Shown here piece after piece: positions 13,870 to 25,807 of a stretch of DNA of 64,000 nucleotides (within the stretch, counting starts at the first letter, position 1; each line of letters starts with the position of its first letter). The notes below the pieces were generated by a model. That model saw only the letters and a program-made list of their open reading frames with translations. It was not told where the DNA came from and searched no databases. Both the position numbers and the translations under genes were made by a program. The DNA is from Floccularia luteovirens (Eukaryota; Basidiomycota; Agaricomycetes; Agaricales; Squamanitaceae): contig VSJF01000004.1 in assembly GCA_009739215.1 (NCBI GenBank), forward strand, positions 682,001-746,000, written 5' to 3'.

Positions 13870-16712
13870 TCAAACGATAACGGTCTGTGTACCCTGATCA
13901 TAAGCAACAATAGCCACCTTGCGCTTAGCAATTGATGCCTTAACCGGCCGTGCATCCTAGGATGTAGTGCAATCAGCTAAAAATAGATGAAGTCCATAAA
14001 ACTAAAATTACCTCAAATATCTCGTCTAGTTCCTCCCTTTCCAAACCAAAACGAGGTTAGAACCACACCGATTGAATTTTATTTCTTGACTTACAGTGTT
14101 CTTCCCTTAGTCTCAACAGCACAGAACCAGATTACAGCACATTCGAAAAGATCCCAAACAACATAAACGATATAGTACTATCAAATTATTGTTGAGTGAG
14201 ATCAATATTCTGAAGACTAGCCTCGAAACTTACTCTCCACTGGATCTTTCCAAGAGCAATAGGGCCTGCATAAGTGTTGACGAAGGATGCACAACTTACA
14301 GCAAAGGCATAGCTGTGCGTGAGAGTGAGTTAAATTTTCGCATTTTCTTCTGAAATGACATACACTGCCATTCCTTTCGCCCTATCAGCATGATATTGAG
14401 ATTATCAGTTAGCACACATCATAAAAATGTTCATTCTTACCGAGTATTATAATCAAGACATTCCGCGGGGTAGAGTGCTTGGAGAGGTGTATAGGTCAAG
14501 CTATACACAAATCCGAATAGAACTAAATCATCATTAATAAGCTTCAGTTCAGTGGAATAGAAAACCCTACCCACAGATGAAAGCGATAGCAGTATTGGCA
14601 CCTTTTGGATTGGCACCATTGGTACCCCATTCAGCTGTACAACCTAAGGAACGGCATCATTTAATAGGTGATTACGATGAAACATGAAAGTTAGGTGAAT
14701 TACCAGTAACAATCGCTAGCATTCCCGCACTACAAAGAGTCCCCCAAAACCACATAGTGCGTCTACCAACTGTCAAATGGTAGATTTTTGAGTCCGTCTG
14801 TTCGTTTATTTAGCAATAATGATACCTTTATCCGTTAGTGAGGTTCCTATCAAGGCACCAACCGCAGAAATAACAGTATTAACAAAATTTAGTGTTAGAG
14901 TCTCGTTTTGTGTAGTGACCCCAGCATTGGTGAATAGAATGGTAAGGAAGTAACTAGCAGAAATCAGAAAACGATATTGATACCGAATCGACAGGCCCTA
15001 CCCTAGCCCATTGCCAGACCATTGCTACAAAACCTTTTTGAGTCATAGCAGACAAGACAATTATCATGCGTACCCCAAAAAATCCCATCAAAAGCATCAT
15101 AAATGTTCGATACCTTGCATTTCGCGTATTTACGAGACCGGAGTAATCCCACCTTCGTGAATATAAATGCAGGAATGGAAATGAAAAACAAAGTGCAGTC
15201 TCACCAACGCTTGTCAGAAGCATCTAATTTCACTGCTTCTTCATATTCCTTCCATTCGAGAAGTACAAGGGGAGCATTTTCATCACCATTCCCATGATAC
15301 TTTGCGAGGATTTTTCGTGCTTCTGTACTGCGACCGTTTGCAATTAACCATCTCGGCGACTAAAGAGAAACAGCTTTTTCATTTATCGTGATGTATAGAA
15401 TCAAAATTAAGACTCACTTCTGGAAGAAGGAACGAAAAAATAGCCAAAATACCGGCAGGTGCAATCTGGATCGCAAGAGGTGCTCTCCATGATGTGGTAC
15501 TATTTAGGCGGCCAGTGGCTATGGTGATTCCAGCTAAAATATATGTATATATTCAGAGATGATTTCAAAAATGAATTTTAAAAAAAGACCGACTGCATAG
15601 AATAGAACCAGAATAATAGAAAGCTAATGGGATGGTTAGCCAGGTATTTTTCAGAATTAAATAGTGGATTACTGTTATATCTAAAGAAGTCCATATATTA
15701 GATCGAGAAATGCTATAGATGGCGTTAACTTACAATCCAGTAAGCCTGCCACGCCACTGCATCGGGTAGTGATGAGCGTTGAGAGATTGAATGACCAATT
15801 TAAAATTTACCTGAGGAGGCGACATTTCCACCACATATGAAGGTGCAGCAGTTGTCGTTATGGCCACACCAAAACCAAGAACAAAACGTCCAGCAAGAAG
15901 GTAGTCGACGCCCCTAGCCACGGTGATGACAATGGCACCTGAACAAGAAGGGGTTATGGTTGCTCTTTGGTATACTTGAGTTTATTACAGACCAACGATA
16001 ATAATAACACTACCGAGAAACTGTTTGGTCAAACAGTAAGCAGGTTATAGCAGAAAAACAACAGGAAATAAACCGCACCATCCCGCCACGACGGCCAAAT
16101 CGATCAGCAACGGGTCCTGCAATAGTCACTCCGACAATGCTGCCTAGGTGAGGTACGTAAGATGATCTTTACATTACATCTTCTGTTATATACCTATTGA
16201 GTACTTGCAAGATGTCAGCACATTGCGATTATTTGTGGTTCCTATCGCGTACAATTCCAAAAATAATAGCAGTCGTTGACCCCACACCACCACCAGCATC
16301 CACTCCGTCAATACCAAAAAAGGTCAGATATTGCCTACCAGGATAGCGAGTCAACATAAATTCAGATAGTCAAAATCCGACACATACTTCATTCCGTTAA
16401 CAGCACTCATAACTGTTCATCATTCGATCGAGAAGTTCAAACCTACGTCTTGTTTTACTCACCGGAACCATCAAAACCATTTGATAAACTTCCCATGAAC
16501 GCAACCAGAAGAATGAGAAACAGTTGGATTGATTGCCGGCTGTATGGACTGAGTTGTGGACCCGTCGAGAGGGCGAGCGCATAATCCGCGTTCATAACCT
16601 CAATGACTTTAGCATCTTCAGTAACATCATTTTTCAACAGGTTTGGTTGGTTCTTCTCGGTTCCGTTATGTATCACATCGCGCAAGTCTTTCTCGCTCGA
16701 CGGATTCGACAT
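13870..16712 (-). CDS. MFS sugar transporter (hexose/disaccharide permease type)
   Basis: This is a proton-coupled sugar porter of the major facilitator superfamily in the plasma membrane. A hydrophilic N-terminal tail leads to MNADYALALSTGPQLSP and the first membrane segment LFLILLVAFMGSLSNGFDGS. The conserved porter region includes LLAGRFVLGFGVAITTTAAP, then SYVVEMSPPQ and, after splicing, WRGRLTGL. This combination resembles fungal lactose-permease/hexose-transporter-like proteins. The gene is cut by more than ten short introns. The last exon encodes ARPVKASIAKRKVAIVAYDQ and stops at 13870-13872. It lies between the chitinase pair and the GH3 beta-glucosidase, so uptake of their sugar products is an attractive but unproven role. 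The substrate cannot be predicted. Confidence 0.85.
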
Positions 16713-17173
16713 TATTGAGTCGGGCTAAATTAAGATTGTGAGTTGTACCACGAAAGTTTTTTAATCCGAAAGACTTTATATGGTTCGTTTACGACGTCCT
16801 TGCGAACAGTTGAGGTTTTTGTAACTATAAAGCGTAGTTATGGATTAGGTGGCTCACCAGTCACAATCGCAAGAATGGTCCGGAAAGTGAGGATCTTATT
16901 GGTTAGCTATCATGCCACATCCGCGGTATCAGGAGGGACGTCAGCCGGACAAAGAACTTCTAGTCAATTTGTCGACTTTGCAATCAGACATAGAAGCATT
17001 CGGTGTGATGTCGGTAATGTACCGCATGAATGACTGCTCCATTTGCAAGGGTATGCTATTCATGTTGTGTTTATGCCATGGTAAACATGAAAATGGCTGA
17101 TGGTCATAAAAGGAAAGGGCCTGGCTGTTACTTTGTTTATCGTGAATCAATCATTTGTTACTTACATATAGCC
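16713..17173. promoter_or_regulatory. Divergent upstream region, transporter / SET gene
   Basis: This 461-bp interval separates two divergently oriented start codons and must hold both promoters. No convincing TATA box or gene was found. Confidence 0.35.
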
Positions 17174-18662
17174 ATGAACATCGTTGAAAGTCCTCGTGTA
17201 CTAGCAATGAAGGAATGGCTTCGAAGACATGGGGGAGGTTTTCATCCGAATGCCATCTACAAAGAAGGTATCTTTCAATATCGTCTACCCAACCGTCGCA
17301 TGACCATTCCCTGGTCCACTCTATCTTCATTTACTTGTCAACCTTGAACTAGAAGCATCGTCCGGCTGTTCTATTGTGGCCGGTGGGGAAATATCGGACG
17401 ACACAACAATCGTTTCTTGTCCGTTTGACCTCGCAATTACCCAAGACATTGCAAAAAATGCACTCCATAGTATACTCAACAGAGCCGACCCTGACGAAGT
17501 CACTGCTGATTGGACAGAACGCCAGTGGATTAGCTGCTACATATGTTTTCATTGGATTTTTCCAGAAGAGATGTGGTTTTCTCAATTCTTTGTTAGAGGA
17601 AAATCTGTTCTGAACAAATTTACCAGTGCCCCAGCATGTTTGGCTCATTTTCGCTATCTGGATACACTCCCATCTTCTGATAAACTTCGAACGTCCCTTC
17701 ATTTTACATCTTTAGAGCTACATATGCTTCAAGGCACAAATCTTTATGGAGCTACAGTCGATCGAGAACGCAGTTGGCGCGAGGAATGGAGACAGTGTGT
17801 GGATCTCATATCAAGTACGAATGAGGCATGGGGCGCAGGACTTACTTGGTTAGTATTTACTGGAACAGTCTCCCCAGATCACAATGAAACTCAATTGCCA
17901 TAGGGAGAGGTACCTAACAGCTTCCACTTACTTATCGTCCAGGGCTTTCCCTTCGTCTCTTCTATCCCCAGTCCCTTCTCTTACTCCTTCCCCCTCATCT
18001 GGTCCTGTTCTTATACCAGGTGTGGACTCCCTTAACCATGCACGCGGACAACCTGTATCATGGGTTGTCTCTTATCCAGGTCGAAATGCTCCCGAGATAA
18101 AAGTCCCGAGTCTTTCCCTTATCCTTCATGATTCGACACCCGCGGGCCAAGAACTTTTCAACAATTATGGACAAAAGTCTAACTCAGAACTCATTCTTGG
18201 CTACGGTTTCTCACTTGCTGAGAACCCAGGCGATACTATCATTCTAAAAATAGGTGGTATTCAAGGAAAGAAGTGGGAAATAGGGCGCGACTCCGTGGGC
18301 GTGGATGGACTTTGGGATGAGATAGTCCACACGCTCTGTGGAGAACCTGGTGTAAACCCGACTTATGAGGACCAACTAGATGCCTCCGGTATGCTCCTTG
18401 ACATGGTCCAAAGTTTGCACGATCGTCTGCCAAAGCCAAGTGCCCATGATTGGACTGGAATTCGTCCAGATGTAGCTTCGATGATAACAAATTATGTGCA
18501 GGGTGAGTCTATTGTTTAATCACAAGCAATGAGTAATCGAGAAAGTTTGGAAAAGGTCAAGCCGATATATTGGTTTCCCTGATGGACTTTGCGCGAATAA
18601 AGGAGCGAATTGCAATAAAAATAGCACACGAAGAAGGAATAGAACTTATCCTAGAAGACTAA
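17174..18662 (+). CDS. SET-domain protein methyltransferase (Rubisco-LSMT/SETD6-like)
   Basis: This is a predicted lysine methyltransferase of the SET/LSMT-like class, which in fungi usually modifies ribosomal or other non-histone proteins. The first exon (MNIVESPRVLAMKEWLRRHGG) splices to SGCSIVAGGEISDDTTIVSC, the N-terminal SET strands. The C-terminal SET signature is present: IPGVDSLNHARGQPVSW (the NH motif that binds S-adenosylmethionine) and ELFNNYGQKSNSELILGYGF (the YG/GYG pocket). After this comes a probable LSMT substrate-binding region. The last exon ends IKIAHEEGIELILED with a stop at 18660-18662. The start at 17174 gives a compact family-like N-terminus. The target protein is unknown. 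It is convergent with the beta-glucosidase, about 106 bp between stops. Confidence 0.8.
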
Positions 18663-18768
18663 ATTACACATCTAATTAGTAACAAACAACTCACGCCCCC
18701 CAGTATATGTCAATATCCATTATTTCATAATATACGGGACAAGAAGATTCTTTTCTCGGGTTACATGG

Positions 18769-21700
18769 TTACAATCCATTCCAGACTAGTGTTTTCTTTA
18801 GTTCGAGATCTCCCGTCAATCTGATGTCTGACGAAGATGCTGCGACATGTATGGTGAATAAGCCTTCTTCCGCAATCCAATGCTCGCTTCTATCATCATA
18901 GAATCCAAATGCTTCCCTATCAAATAACACGCTGCATTTCTTTGATTCCCCAGATTTCAAAATGACTTTTGTAAAACCTTTCAACTCTTTTGGCGGGCGA
19001 GGAAGGGAAGATTTCTCGTCTGAAATGTACACTTGAACGATTTCCCTGCCTTCAACTTGTCCCGAGTTTTGTACAGTGAATGATACAGTGAACGTGCCAT
19101 ATTCTGAGACGGGAGAAATATTCAAGTCTGTATACTCGAACTGCGAATATGAAAGTCCATGGCCGAAGGGAAAAAGCGGCGAGATATTTTTTGTATCGTA
19201 ACCGCGATACCCGACGAAAATCCCCTGAATAGGGTTGAAACACTTGAACTATTTGATGGACTTTGGAGACGTCGAGAACATACCTCGTTATAGAGGATTT
19301 TACCAAACTCTTGACCCTTACTTCCGAAAGAGGGATAAGACGGGTTATCCTCCAAACGCTTCCTGTTGCAAGATCAATTTCTATGACTAGTAAAACGCTA
19401 CGCTGACGACTCACGGATATGTCAAAGGTAGTTTTCCTGAGGGATTTACTTTGCCAAAGAGCACGTCAGAGAGACCGTTTCCCAGCTCATTACCACCATA
19501 GAATGCCTATTAAAAGTGTCAGAAATGTTTCAGCGCATGAAAGACTTCGTGAAATACTTGGATGATGGTATTTGCTTCGTTTACCCAAGGCATTGTAACA
19601 GGAGTTCCAGACTGGTTAACAACCACCGTTTTCGGATTAGCACGGAGAACTTCTGAAATGAGGCGATCGCTTAGACCGGGCAGGCTAAAAAAAATTCAGA
19701 CTTCAGGATTTATTTTCAACGCATGTATGTGCAGTTTCCTCACTCCATATTAGGGCGATCAAAGCCTTCGCTTTCCAAGCTTTTTCAGATCCGGGGTCAG
19801 CGACAGTAAGAGAAGCAAGATGAATACTTACTCATGATTAAGACCCACAACGAGAATCGCGACTGTTATCGAAGGGATGTCAGAAGGCACGAACAAGGAT
19901 ATAACATATCAATCTGACCATCTGCGTTGCTCGCCAATTGTACGGCTCTTTGGATTTCCTCATTGTCGACGATCTGACGAATGCCACCAATACGAATTCC
20001 ACCCCAGCAAACAAATGGGGCTCCACGGGCAGCAAATTCGGCATTACACAATCTGACTTCCAGGTCATATTGTTGGCCGGACTTCAAACCTTTCACCACT
20101 CTACGGAGGTCGACAGTACCGAGACCAAAAAATGCTTCACCTTGTTCTGGATTGTTACTCAAATCCACAACAAGTTTATTATCAATGAATAGGTTGCCGG
20201 TTCCAGTAATATTCATTCCGAATTCCCAATCGCCATCCTCATCAGGGGTGAATTTGGCAGTATACTTTATCGGTGTGAGCAAAGTGGAATGTGACAAGAC
20301 ACTGAAAATCATACGCGCAGCCAGCAAACAAAGTTCACTTTAGTTTCATCCTAGAGGGGAAGTTCAGGAAGTTAGATCATTTTGCAGAGTAATAAACTTA
20401 CTATTCCATCCATTAGGAAACAATTTGTTCCAAGAGTTGATGTGCTCCACACGCTGTTGCTCAATGGCTTGCCAAGGTCTGCTGAAATGCTAAGGAAGTC
20501 AGGCGATGGTGCTTCATTCCAAAACTCAATAAAAGCTCCTGGTTGTCCATCTGTCTGATGGACATACGAATCAAGGAGAGGCAAATATTTGTGAGATGTT
20601 GCCCCAATGGTGTAGCTAACTTCTGCTCCTATTTCTTTGGCAGCAGCCTTGATACCTTCAAGAGGCGATACCGTGTACGTAGATAGAAGTTGGGCTGAGC
20701 CTCCTCCAGAAGTCATAGCATGTTTAGCATTTGGACCGATTACTGCAATGGACTTGATAGAGCTCGAGAAAGGCAAGAGCTTTTGGTCATTCTTAAGCAA
20801 AACAATGCCGTCGGCAGCTGCTGCTCGCAATAGTCGACGGAGATCTGGTGTGTCAATAGATTCTTCCGGGCCATTGAAGGGGATACCGGACTCGCGAGCG
20901 TGTTTTAAGAGTTCAAGTACCTGGAGAAACAGAGCTCGCTCAATGAGGATGGGAAGCAGTAGCCAACGGAAGAAATACCTTGCGGACGCGGGCATCTATA
21001 TCACTGGGAAACACTTTCTCGGCAATAAGGGCTCTCGCTAATGCCTTACCGCGCATAACAGATGGTCCCCTAACGGAGATTCAGTAACTACTTAGCATGT
21101 ATGTTTGCGTATCATACGGCATTTCCAAATCTAACCCAGCCTTGATACTTTCTGTGGTGCTATATACACCAGTCCAGTCACTCATTATCAGTCCTGGATC
21201 GAGTTCAGTTAGGAGATATTAGATTCATCGTGTAGTGGAGATACTTGCCCTTGAATCCCCATTCCTAGAGCGAAGTATATGTAATTGTTGAATTTCACAG
21301 GCGCATACTCGGGTATAAAGCAGACTAACTTTGCGCAAGATGTCATCTAGCAACCTTTTGTCTTCCGACACATGAACACCATTTACGCGGTTATATCTAA
21401 TTTTGCAATGATGTTTGTACTTGTCATAGTCTCAATGAAAAAAGATCGTACGCCGACATGATTGCTCGAGGACTTGAATTTTTGATTGCAATTTGAAAAG
21501 GTTTGAGGTAAATCTCTCGCAAAGCACGCTCGCTCACATCACCTGTTAACCAATACATCATTTACCTCCCAATTAAAATAAGGATGGCAGTACTGCTTAT
21601 GGAGAACCTAAATATCACAGATATTATTATCAATAATTCAAATTTTGTTGTATGCGTAAGTACCTTTGGAATTCTTGATCATTTGCAACGAAATGCTTGA

Positions 21701-22364
21701 TGGTCGCAGTAACCCCTTTAGACTGGAGCCCATTTATGTATGCCGCCGCAATAGTTCCATTCAGATGAGGATCTTCTGAGAAAGACTCGAAACCACGACC
21801 ACCAAGTGGCGACCGTTGGATATTGACGGTGGGAGCTAGCAATACATGACAGCCTGGGTTGTTTGGTCAGCCTGCTAAAATTATTTCGTGTTTATCAAAC
21901 CTACTCTTTGCGCGCGCTTCATCACCCAAGGCTTGTCCAATTTTTGTCGCCAATTCAATATCAAAGGAACAACCAAGACCCGTTGATGAAGGGAAACAGC
22001 TTGAAGGCACTCCATTGAAGACTAGAACATAAAATATTAGCTAATTAGAAGAATAGTGGGAACCAAAATACATTCGCAACTTACATCGAGTCCCTCTCAC
22101 GCCATTCGGCCCTACAGCTGGTGAACAGGACTTCCAAGGAATAGAATGGGTCAGTTACCATCGCTAAACCTCATAGAGGATATCCCAGCCTCTGGGACTG
22201 GCTCAGTGTGCCACCAACCCTATGCAGGAGCAAATTCGTTACAGTGTGTCGATACTACAACCATTGAATCCTAGTGGAGCACTGACCAATCCAGTCAATA
22301 ACTTAATTTTGTCCTGTATCGAAAGCTTTGCCAAAACTGCATCAACATCGAAATCGCTCGACAT
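18769..22364 (-). CDS. GH3 beta-glucosidase with PA14 insert
   Basis: This is a family 3 glycoside hydrolase that removes terminal beta-glucose from cello-oligosaccharides or glycosides. The N-terminus [25 protein letters not shown] has no signal peptide, suggesting an intracellular enzyme. The N-terminal barrel shows [23 protein letters not shown] and [10 protein letters not shown]. The nucleophile region reads [26 protein letters not shown], the Asp of SDW being the expected catalytic residue. A PA14 domain is inserted (around 19.9-20.4 kb: [32 protein letters not shown]). The C-terminal fibronectin III-like domain contains [12 protein letters not shown] and [11 protein letters not shown]. 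It ends at TAA 18769-18771. The domain order resembles PA14-containing yeast beta-glucosidases. About ten short introns are present. Confidence 0.9.
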
Positions 22365-23420
22365 ACTTGTTGTAATTGTATTGAATAGAGGGGGATCTAC
22401 GGTAATTTGGGAGCCATTGTGTCTTATAACGGTGAATCTTCGGCAATGTAAGTCATGGGGTTCTGTATTACTATGCAAGTCACGGAAACCGTAGTACTAA
22501 TAGCGTTTATGTCCCATGTCAAAACTTAAGACAGTGAGAATTCTGAGGCTTAGCTGACGTGAACGATAGTATGAGAAAAAGAATTGGATTATTCAGCCAA
22601 CGTCACCACGTGAATTCCTGGGGAACACCTTCACATTAAGTCTATATCCATCACTTGTATGTGTAAATTGAAATGAGACCGAAAGTATGCGCTCATATCT
22701 GGCCTTGTCATGTCCTCATCTCAGTGTTGACAGTAAACCAGCCTGTGAGGGCAGTTATCTGACAAACACTTGACATCTCGGGGCGCAGTTAATGCGCCAC
22801 CACGACGTATATAATCATTGCGCGGAGCCGTGATAGCACTGCACTCACCAGCCCATAACTTTCATTCAACCATGATGCGAAGTGGCTCTTACAGCCTTGT
22901 GGAATTATTTATATTGAGAGTAATTATGATGTACATGGGGCCATAACTCATGCAAGAGGACTGATTAACCTAGTTCAAAATGGCAGGTAAGACAACGTTG
23001 CGAGAAAAAAGTGGTGGACCATACTTAATCAGTGAGGGTTGAGGATTACTTCGGGTGAATCCAACATATATTATAAAAGGTATCCAAGCATAGTGCAGGA
23101 CAGTCTATAAGCGATTGCAATGCATGAGAGGCTCGTTGCACATTCCGATGATGAAATGAGAAATCGAAACGTACACGTCCAATATCAACAGCTTTCACGA
23201 TACGTTCCTGCGGGTACAGCATGAGCACTGAGTGGACCAGTGAGATATGATGTGGTATTAACCTTTGTGTCTTCTGAAGGCATGGCTGCAAATTGTTTTG
23301 GTGTTAGATGTGTTGTTGACGAATTGAACTGGCGATGAAAATAAAAACGTCGGCAGTTGCCGATGCCCAACTTTTTTGAATTTAGGCAATCTTTGTGATT
23401 TGGCCTGACCATTGCAAAAG
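22365..23420. other. Intergenic region upstream of GH3 and eIF3f
   Basis: This roughly 1-kb divergent interval holds the promoters of the beta-glucosidase (minus) and eIF3f (plus). A TATATAA-like run lies near 22808 on the plus strand but is not followed by a plausible reading frame. No gene, RNA or repeat is supported. Confidence 0.5.
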
Positions 23421-24604
23421 ATGCCTTTGGCACTATCATCCTCCGCGATTCACGTACAGGGCTCTTCTTCAATCGATGGGACACAGCATACTCAGTAAAT
23501 ACCTCAAAGTTGGATTTTCAACGTAATCATCGACTGATCTACCTAATTTTACAGTCGCACACCGACTAGTGTTACTGTACACCCTGTCGCTCTCTTTTCT
23601 ATACTCGACCACTATCTTCGTCGCTCGGATTCCCAGGATCGTGTTATTGGGACACTCCTAGGTACACGTTCTGAGAATGAGGTTGAAGTGAAATCGTCAT
23701 TTGCTGTGCTACATAGCGAAACGGATGAACAGGTAGCTGTAGACATGGAATATCACCAAACGATGTATGATTTACATCACAAAGTGAACCCGAAAGAAGT
23801 CATCGTGGGATGGTGAGTATTCTAAACCAATTGCGATACCAATATATCTAGCCCATTCAGGTATTCAACGGGAACTAACCTCAATACATATTCTGCCCTT
23901 ATTCAAAATTTCTATTCACAAGAAACCACACCATACCAAGCTATTCACATTGCCGTTAACACAGGTGTTGAAGAAGGTCAGGAGGCTGGCGTAAAAGCAT
24001 ACATAAGGTTAGTTATATGTAACAATGTTCAGGGCGCCACTAATATTTTGTGCAGTTCACCTGTTGGAGTTTTCCCAAAACCTGAGAATTGTGTATTTGT
24101 ACCAGTTCCTGTTGAGCTTCGTTTCCACGAAGCAGAACGTAGCGGAAGTGGGTTCTTAATTTTTGCGATTCAAATTGATGTTTATACATTTTTGTTGTAC
24201 AGTTGATTTACTAACAAGCACCGCGTCTTCGTCGTCGTTGACATCACCACCGCAGCCGCTTGCTGACCTCGAAGTTCTTGAAAAATCTCTATTATCTGTG
24301 TCGGAAATGCTTGATCGGGTTCTGACATATGTAAAAGCTGTTTTGGCCGGTGAGAGAAAAGGTGACCCGGCCATTGGTCGATATCTTATGGACACTCTCG
24401 GTGCAAGTACGGATGATCTCGAAAAAGGCGGTTTCAATGCCAGTTTACAGGTGCGTGTTCATTGCCGACATTATTTTCGCACGTCCGTGGTAATAATGAT
24501 GTTTTTTTATATCACAGGATACTTTGATGATATCCTATCTCGCCAATCTCGTCCGCTCGCAAGCAGAGGTCTCATCACGATTAGCCCTTACTATGACACC
24601 ATAG
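23421..24604 (+). CDS. Eukaryotic translation initiation factor 3 subunit F
   Basis: eIF3f is an MPN-domain subunit of the eIF3 complex, which organises the 43S pre-initiation complex in the cytoplasm. The first exon ([13 protein letters not shown]...) splices to [21 protein letters not shown], the start of the MPN domain. This is followed by [40 protein letters not shown] and VIVGWYSTG, all highly characteristic of eIF3f. The JAMM metal ligands of active MPN proteases are not seen, as is usual for this subunit. The C-terminal helices follow two later introns, and the protein ends [20 protein letters not shown] then TAG at 24602-24604. It is convergent with UreF, 66 bp between stops. In yeasts that lost eIF3f the gene is absent, so its presence fits a filamentous basidiomycete. 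Confidence 0.9.
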
Positions 24605-24670
24605 ATATTGCGCTGGTCGCTATGCATGTACCCTATTATGACAAGCAGAATCAAATTCATGATAGGTTTA

Positions 24671-25566
24671 CTAGCTGTTGAAGATTCGTGAGTGTTGGAG
24701 ATCATGCCTTGTAGCTAGTATTTCGCCCAAGGGCCATGTATTTGCCGGGCCCTGCTCCGTATCGTCAAACTCCGTGCTTGAGTTCTCGAATAGTCCTGTT
24801 TTAAGATCCTTGCACCTAGCAGTAGTAGTCGACACTAGTGGTCGTACTGTATGTAATAGGATTTGTTGGGCAACATATGGACCAATATCATTTAATCGGA
24901 TTGAAGCTGATAACAACCCCCTAGCATGAAGAAATAGGTGAAGGTATTGAGAACGTTCTGAGAAAATTAATCAACAGGCCGTCACAGCTAACGGAAGTAA
25001 CAACTACCTAAAGATAAATCAAGAGCAGCTGTCAAAGCGCCCCAACAGGTGGGTAAGTGCCCAGAGACTTCCTCCCTTCTTATCAGCAACTTAAACTGAT
25101 CTAGCAGAGAAGCCATTTTAGATTCGCAATCTCGTGACATAGTGTCTACACCTGGGAAAGTGGGTAGGGAAAGTGGCCGCGAGAATCCTTTTGAATAGAG
25201 AGTGAGGAGCGCAACTCCTTGCGCTCTTGATGCCCTTCTTGCAACATGATTGAGAGTCATAGCATCGTATAATTCATCCAACTCGACAAGTTTCTTGATA
25301 GTCAGATCCAATGTACCATCTGTGCCATCTTTGCTCTGTCCAGATCTATATTCAGCCACGATGCGATGTGCATCAGAAACAAATGGGAGTGCACTGTGGG
25401 CATAGGATGTGAGACTGTCCTGGACGAAATTGACGATACTGGACACAGAAGATGCAAAACCGTGCTTCACGAAGGACTCGAGACCTGAGGAAGCCACAAA
25501 CGAGCCCGTAGGGAGATTGCTATCTGATAACAGCAGGAGAATGTAGGTCTCATCGTCGTCGTTCAT
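24671..25566 (-). CDS. Urease accessory protein UreF
   Basis: UreF is the urease maturation factor that works with UreD and UreG to deliver nickel to apo-urease in the cytosol. The start MNDDDETYILLLLSDSNLPT matches the family N-terminus (the ATG at 25764 would add 66 unlikely residues). SFVASSGLESFVKHG follows, and AMTLNHVARRASRAQGVALL is a clear UreF motif. After an intron whose acceptor is TCTCAG near 24953, the sequence continues YLHLFLHARGLLSASIRLND, then IGPYVAQQILL. It ends with a TAG at 24671-24673. Presence implies a nickel urease elsewhere in the genome. It is divergent from the AFG1-like gene, 241 bp apart. Confidence 0.9.
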
Positions 25567-25807
25567 ATCATCAATGATAATATCAATAGAGCGGCCCGTA
25601 ATCACATGGTCCGGACTCGGGGAGAGCAAATCAATGACGGAAAGGAAGGGAACTCCGAAGCACGTGATGAGATCCGGTAGAGTTGAGAGGAAGCGTATTT
25701 CCGGCGGTGTTTTGCTGTAGAACGACTGTTGCTTGTTTGTCACTAATCCGCCATCCCTTGTCATCAGCCCTTATAATCCCTATATTTCTCTTCCTGTTTC
25801 ATCAACA
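25567..25807. promoter_or_regulatory. Shared divergent promoter, UreF / AFG1-like
   Basis: This 241-bp interval lies between two opposite start codons. A pyrimidine-rich stretch precedes the AFG1-like ATG, as is common before fungal start codons. No defined element was identified. Confidence 0.35.

Noticed and set aside
17030..17347. Plus-strand frame spanning the SET gene start as an earlier start codon
   Set aside because: It includes the first intron read-through; the conserved N-terminus begins at 17174 and splices out the rest.
18239..18490. Antisense frame in the SET gene
   Set aside because: It is a shadow of the conserved SET exon.
23046..23484. Minus-strand frames upstream of eIF3f
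   Set aside because: They overlap the eIF3f first exon and promoter antisense and have no recognisable features.
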